Source of the DNA: Lepus europaeus
Lineage: Eukaryota > Chordata > Mammalia > Lagomorpha > Leporidae
DNA: 64,000 nt
Direction of reading: 5' to 3'
NCBI RefSeq assembly: GCF_033115175.1
Contig: NC_084828.1
Span: 93,621,388-93,685,387, forward strand
Made by a program: the position numbers and the translations under genes. Shown piece by piece: positions 61,340-64,000 of this stretch (positions are counted from its first letter, which is position 1; every line of letters begins with the position of its first letter). The notes below the pieces were generated by a model, which made no database searches, was not told the DNA's origin, and worked only from the letters and a program-made list of their open reading frames with translations.

Positions 61340-61898
61340 CATTTATTATTTTTTAATAAAGCTTTTACTTAATGAATACAAATTTCATAGGTACAACTTT
61401 AGGAATATAGCGGTTCTTTCACCCATACCCACCCTCTCACCCCCACTCCCGTCCCACCTCCTACTCTCTCTCCCATTCCATTCTTCATTAAGATTCATTT
61501 TGAATTAACTTTATGTACAAAAGACCAACTCTATGCTAAGTAAAGATTTCAACAATTTGTACCCACACAGACACACAAAATATAAAGTACTATTTGAAGA
61601 CTAGTTTTACCATTAATTCTTATAGTATAGCTCATTAAGGTCCTACATGGGGAGTAAGTGCACAGTGACTCCTGTTGTTAATTTAACAATTAACATTCTT
61701 ATGTTTGACATCAGTGACCACCCGAGGCTCTTGACATGAGCTGCCAAGGCTATGGAAGCCTTTTGAGTCCACAGTCTCTGTCAGTATTTAGACAGGATCA
61801 TAAGCAAAGTAGAAGTTCTCTCCTCCCTTCAGAGAAAGTACTTCTTTCTTCTTCCTCTTCCTCTTCCTCTTCCTCTTCTTCTTTTGACAGGCAGAGTT

Positions 61899-61947
<49 letters not shown>

Positions 61948-62430
61948 TCTTCCTTTCCATTGGTTCACCCCGAAATGGCTGCTACGGCTGGCGCGCCACA
62001 CTTATCCAAAGCCAGGAGCTTCCTCCTGGTCTCTCATGCGGGTGCAGGGCCGAAGTACGTGGGCCATCCTCCACTGCCTTCGCGGGCCACAGCAGAGAGC
62101 TGGACTGGAAGAGAAGCAACCGGGACAGAATCCGGCGCCCCCACCGGGACTAGAACCCGGGGTGCCAGTGCCGCAGGCAGAGGATTAGCCTAGTGAGCTG
62201 CAGCACCGGCCTGCCTTATTTGATGGTCCCTTATTTCCATTAGAGTCTCACTCACAGAGATCCTTCATGTAGAACATTTTTTGCCACTATGTCTTGGCTT
62301 TCCATGCCTAAAATGCTCCATGGGCTTTTCAGCCAGATTCGAATGCCTTAAGGGCAGATACTGAGGTCAGAGTTGCTGTTTAGGGCGTTTGTCATTCTGA
62401 GTCTGCTCTGCGGACTGCTTCCCATATCAT
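61340..62430 (-). mobile_element. Second rabbit LINE-1 3' end, reverse orientation, interrupted by a CSINE
   Basis: Same 3' UTR sequence as the copy at 27.1-28.5 kb, somewhat diverged, interrupted at 61,886-62,212 by a minus-strand SINE. A (TCTTCC)n-like run at 61,846-61,880 sits at the insertion point. Confidence 0.8.
61886..62212 (-). mobile_element. CSINE2-type in rabbit LINE-1
   Basis: Reversed; (GA)n at 61,901-61,941. Confidence 0.85.
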
Positions 62431-62440
62431 AGGTTCTTAT

Positions 62441-62789
62441 TTTTTTTTAAAGATTTATTTATTTATTTATTTGCAAGAGTTACACAGAGAGAGAAGGAGA
62501 ATCAGAGAGAGAAAGAGAGAAAGAGAGAGAGAAGTGTTCCATCTGCTGGTTTACTCCCCAACTGGCCTCATTGGCCAGAGTTGCAACAATCAGAAGCCAG
62601 GAGCCAGGAGTTTCTTCCAGGTCTCCCACGAGGGTGCAGGGCCCAAGCACCCGGGTCATCCTCCACTGCTTTCCCAGGCCATAGTAGAGAGCTAGATTGG
62701 AAGCGGAGCAGCCGAGACTTGGACTGGCGTCCATCTGGGATGCCGGCACTGCAGACGGCGGCTTTTACCCGCTACGCCAGAGCACCGGC
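62441..62789 (-). mobile_element. CSINE
   Basis: Reversed; cataggttctta / catagcttctta on the two sides. Confidence 0.85.
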
Positions 62790-62809
62790 CCCCATAGCTT
62801 CTTAATACA

Positions 62810-62935
62810 TGATACACTAAGTACAGAAAAGAAGTTACAAAACAGTATGTATACATAATTTCTGTAATATAGAAAGAGATAGATAGATAGATAGATAGAT
62901 AACACAAATACTAGACACTAAGGTTTGCTATTGTT
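62810..62935 (+). repeat. Related dispersed repeat fragment with (GATA)n
   Basis: Shares 'gttacaaaacagtatgtata', a (GATA)n run at about 62,878-62,900 and 'actagacactaa' with 59,380-59,690. Confidence 0.5.
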
Positions 62936-63177
62936 GAAGGAGTAAAGATATGAATGAACAACGGCCAACCAAGAATCCACATTTTACTAGCTCTAGCTAT
63001 AATCCTTATACCCCTTTCTGGTATATATTTTACTTTATTTTCCATCTACTGTGGAAAATTGGCAACCCATCTTCATATGGCAACTTAGCCATCTCTGAGT
63101 TCTTAGAGATATTACTTACACACTGGCAAAGGGATATCCGTTATCAGAGTCTCTCCGGTTTCCTTCTCTTTTTTATA

Positions 63178-63592
63178 CTTGGAATGCCAGCATCCCATGT
63201 GTGCACCAGTTTAGGTCCTGGCTGCTCCACTTCCAGTTCCCTGCTGTATTATAAAGTGCTGCTTTATCTGTATAGATTTCTGCATCTATGCTGTATAGAT
63301 GGGGTATATTTAGTGGAGGTGTCCACTCTGATTTATTAAGAATGATGATATGAACTAGTTTTCCTAAAGCCAGATCTGGGTGCATTAGCACCTGGGAAAG
63401 CAGCAGAAGATGGCCCAGGTCCTTGATCCCCTGAACCCACGTGGGAAACTTGGATGAGGTTCCTAACTCCTGGCTTCGGCCTGGCCCAGCCCTCGCTGTT
63501 GCGTCTATTTGGGGGAGTAAACCAGCAGATGAAAAGATCTCTCTGTCTCTCCCTCTCTCTCTGTAACTCTGCTTTTCAAATAAATAAAATTA
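63178..63592 (+). mobile_element. CSINE split by about 135 bases
   Basis: Head half at 63,178-63,246 and tail half at about 63,381-63,592. The join would restore the normal 'ccctgctaatgcacctggg' region. The inserted AT-rich sequence is not a repeat I recognise. Confidence 0.7.
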
Positions 63593-63613
63593 CTCTTTGG
63601 GAAATAAAAATCA

Positions 63614-63644
63614 GTGTTTGCTTCAGCAGCACATATACTAAAAA
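63614..63644 (+). pseudogene. 5' fragment of U6 snRNA pseudogene
   Basis: GTGTTTGCTTCAGCAGCACATA-type sequence continuing TACTAAAA corresponds to the first roughly 30 bases of U6 with two changes, then an A-run. No internal stem or 3' end, so it is not functional. Probably a LINE-1-mobilised fragment. Confidence 0.65.
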
Positions 63645-63796
63645 AAATTGTCTTTGTATCATTTACTTTTCCTTCCTATCTCTTTTTTTCTCTAGATGTC
63701 ATCTTGCAACGTTTTTCAACCTCCCATATTCACATTTATAATTTCAGGTTTTTCTGCACCAAGACTATTGTTTGACAGTAATACCATTTGTTGAGC

Positions 63797-64000
63797 CGGC
63801 GCCGCGGCTCACTAGGCTAATCCTCCACCTTGCGGCGCCAGCACACCAGGTTCTAGTCCCAGTCGGGGCACAGGATTCTGTCCCGGTTGCCCCTCTTCCA
63901 GGCCAGCTCTCTGCTGTGGCCAGGGAGTGCAGTGGAGGATGGCCCAAGTGCTTGGGCCCTGAACCCCATGGGAGACCAGGAGGAGCACCTGGCTCCTGCC
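63797..64000 (+). mobile_element. CSINE2-type, cut by the window end
   Basis: Forward head 'gccggcgccgcggctcacta'; runs off the right edge. Confidence 0.9.

Noticed and set aside
58626-64000. Search for an HTR3E first exon
   Set aside because: No signal-peptide exon or Cys-loop exon is visible; the region is SINEs and LINE-1.

Overview
The window is nuclear DNA of a lagomorph, most likely European rabbit (Oryctolagus cuniculus) or a close relative. It is full of tRNA-derived C-repeat SINEs (CSINE), which are lagomorph-specific: the head reads GGCCGGCGCYGTGGC..., the body contains CCAAGTCCTTGGGCC, then comes a CT-rich run and an (AAATAA)n or poly-A tail. It also holds two copies of what I recognise as the rabbit LINE-1 3' end. 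Real genes are split by GT-AG introns, so nearly all long open frames here are chance or repeat-derived.

Three genes can be read. (1) Positions 1 to about 18,350, minus strand: the 5' end of ABCC5 (MRP5, an ABC exporter of cyclic nucleotides and organic anions). A GC-rich CpG-island promoter lies at about 17.25-18.72 kb. It is followed by a non-coding exon 1 ending at 18,256, a 3.4-kb intron and the first coding exon at 14,867-14,684. The rest, down to position 1, is intron 2; no further ABCC5 exon was seen. (2) 32,919-38,575, plus strand: a complete nine-exon serotonin-receptor subunit gene, assigned to HTR3D. (3) 52,609-58,609, plus strand: a complete nine-exon paralogue, assigned to HTR3C. 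The order ABCC5(-), HTR3D(+), HTR3C(+) is that of human 3q27, where HTR3E and EIF2B5 follow; these would lie beyond the right edge.

Both HTR3 genes encode 456 residues with identical exon lengths (67, 167, 45, 110, 170, 161, 205, 216 and 230 coding bases). Each has a signal peptide, a canonical Cys-loop and four membrane helices. Such subunits are expected to join 5-HT3A in pentameric cation channels. HTR3D looks fully intact, unlike the reduced human gene. From exon 8 to just past the stop codon the two genes are nearly identical, intron 8 included, while exons 3-6 and intron 7 have diverged; this points to recent gene conversion.

Between the genes lie repeats: a LINE-1 in reverse orientation at 20.2-24.7 kb carrying six nested CSINEs, other LINE-1 pieces (12.0-13.3, 27.1-28.5, 34.3-35.2, 48.5-49.9 and 61.3-62.4 kb), more than 40 CSINEs (many with visible target-site duplications), old MIR and hAT fragments, and microsatellites. 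No undescribed molecular system was found. The points most worth checking are the HTR3 conversion tract, the intact HTR3D, a 21-base apparent template switch inside a SINE, an inverted duplication sharing a SINE junction, and two inverted or split SINE structures. Repeat boundaries are by eye, about +/-10 bases.
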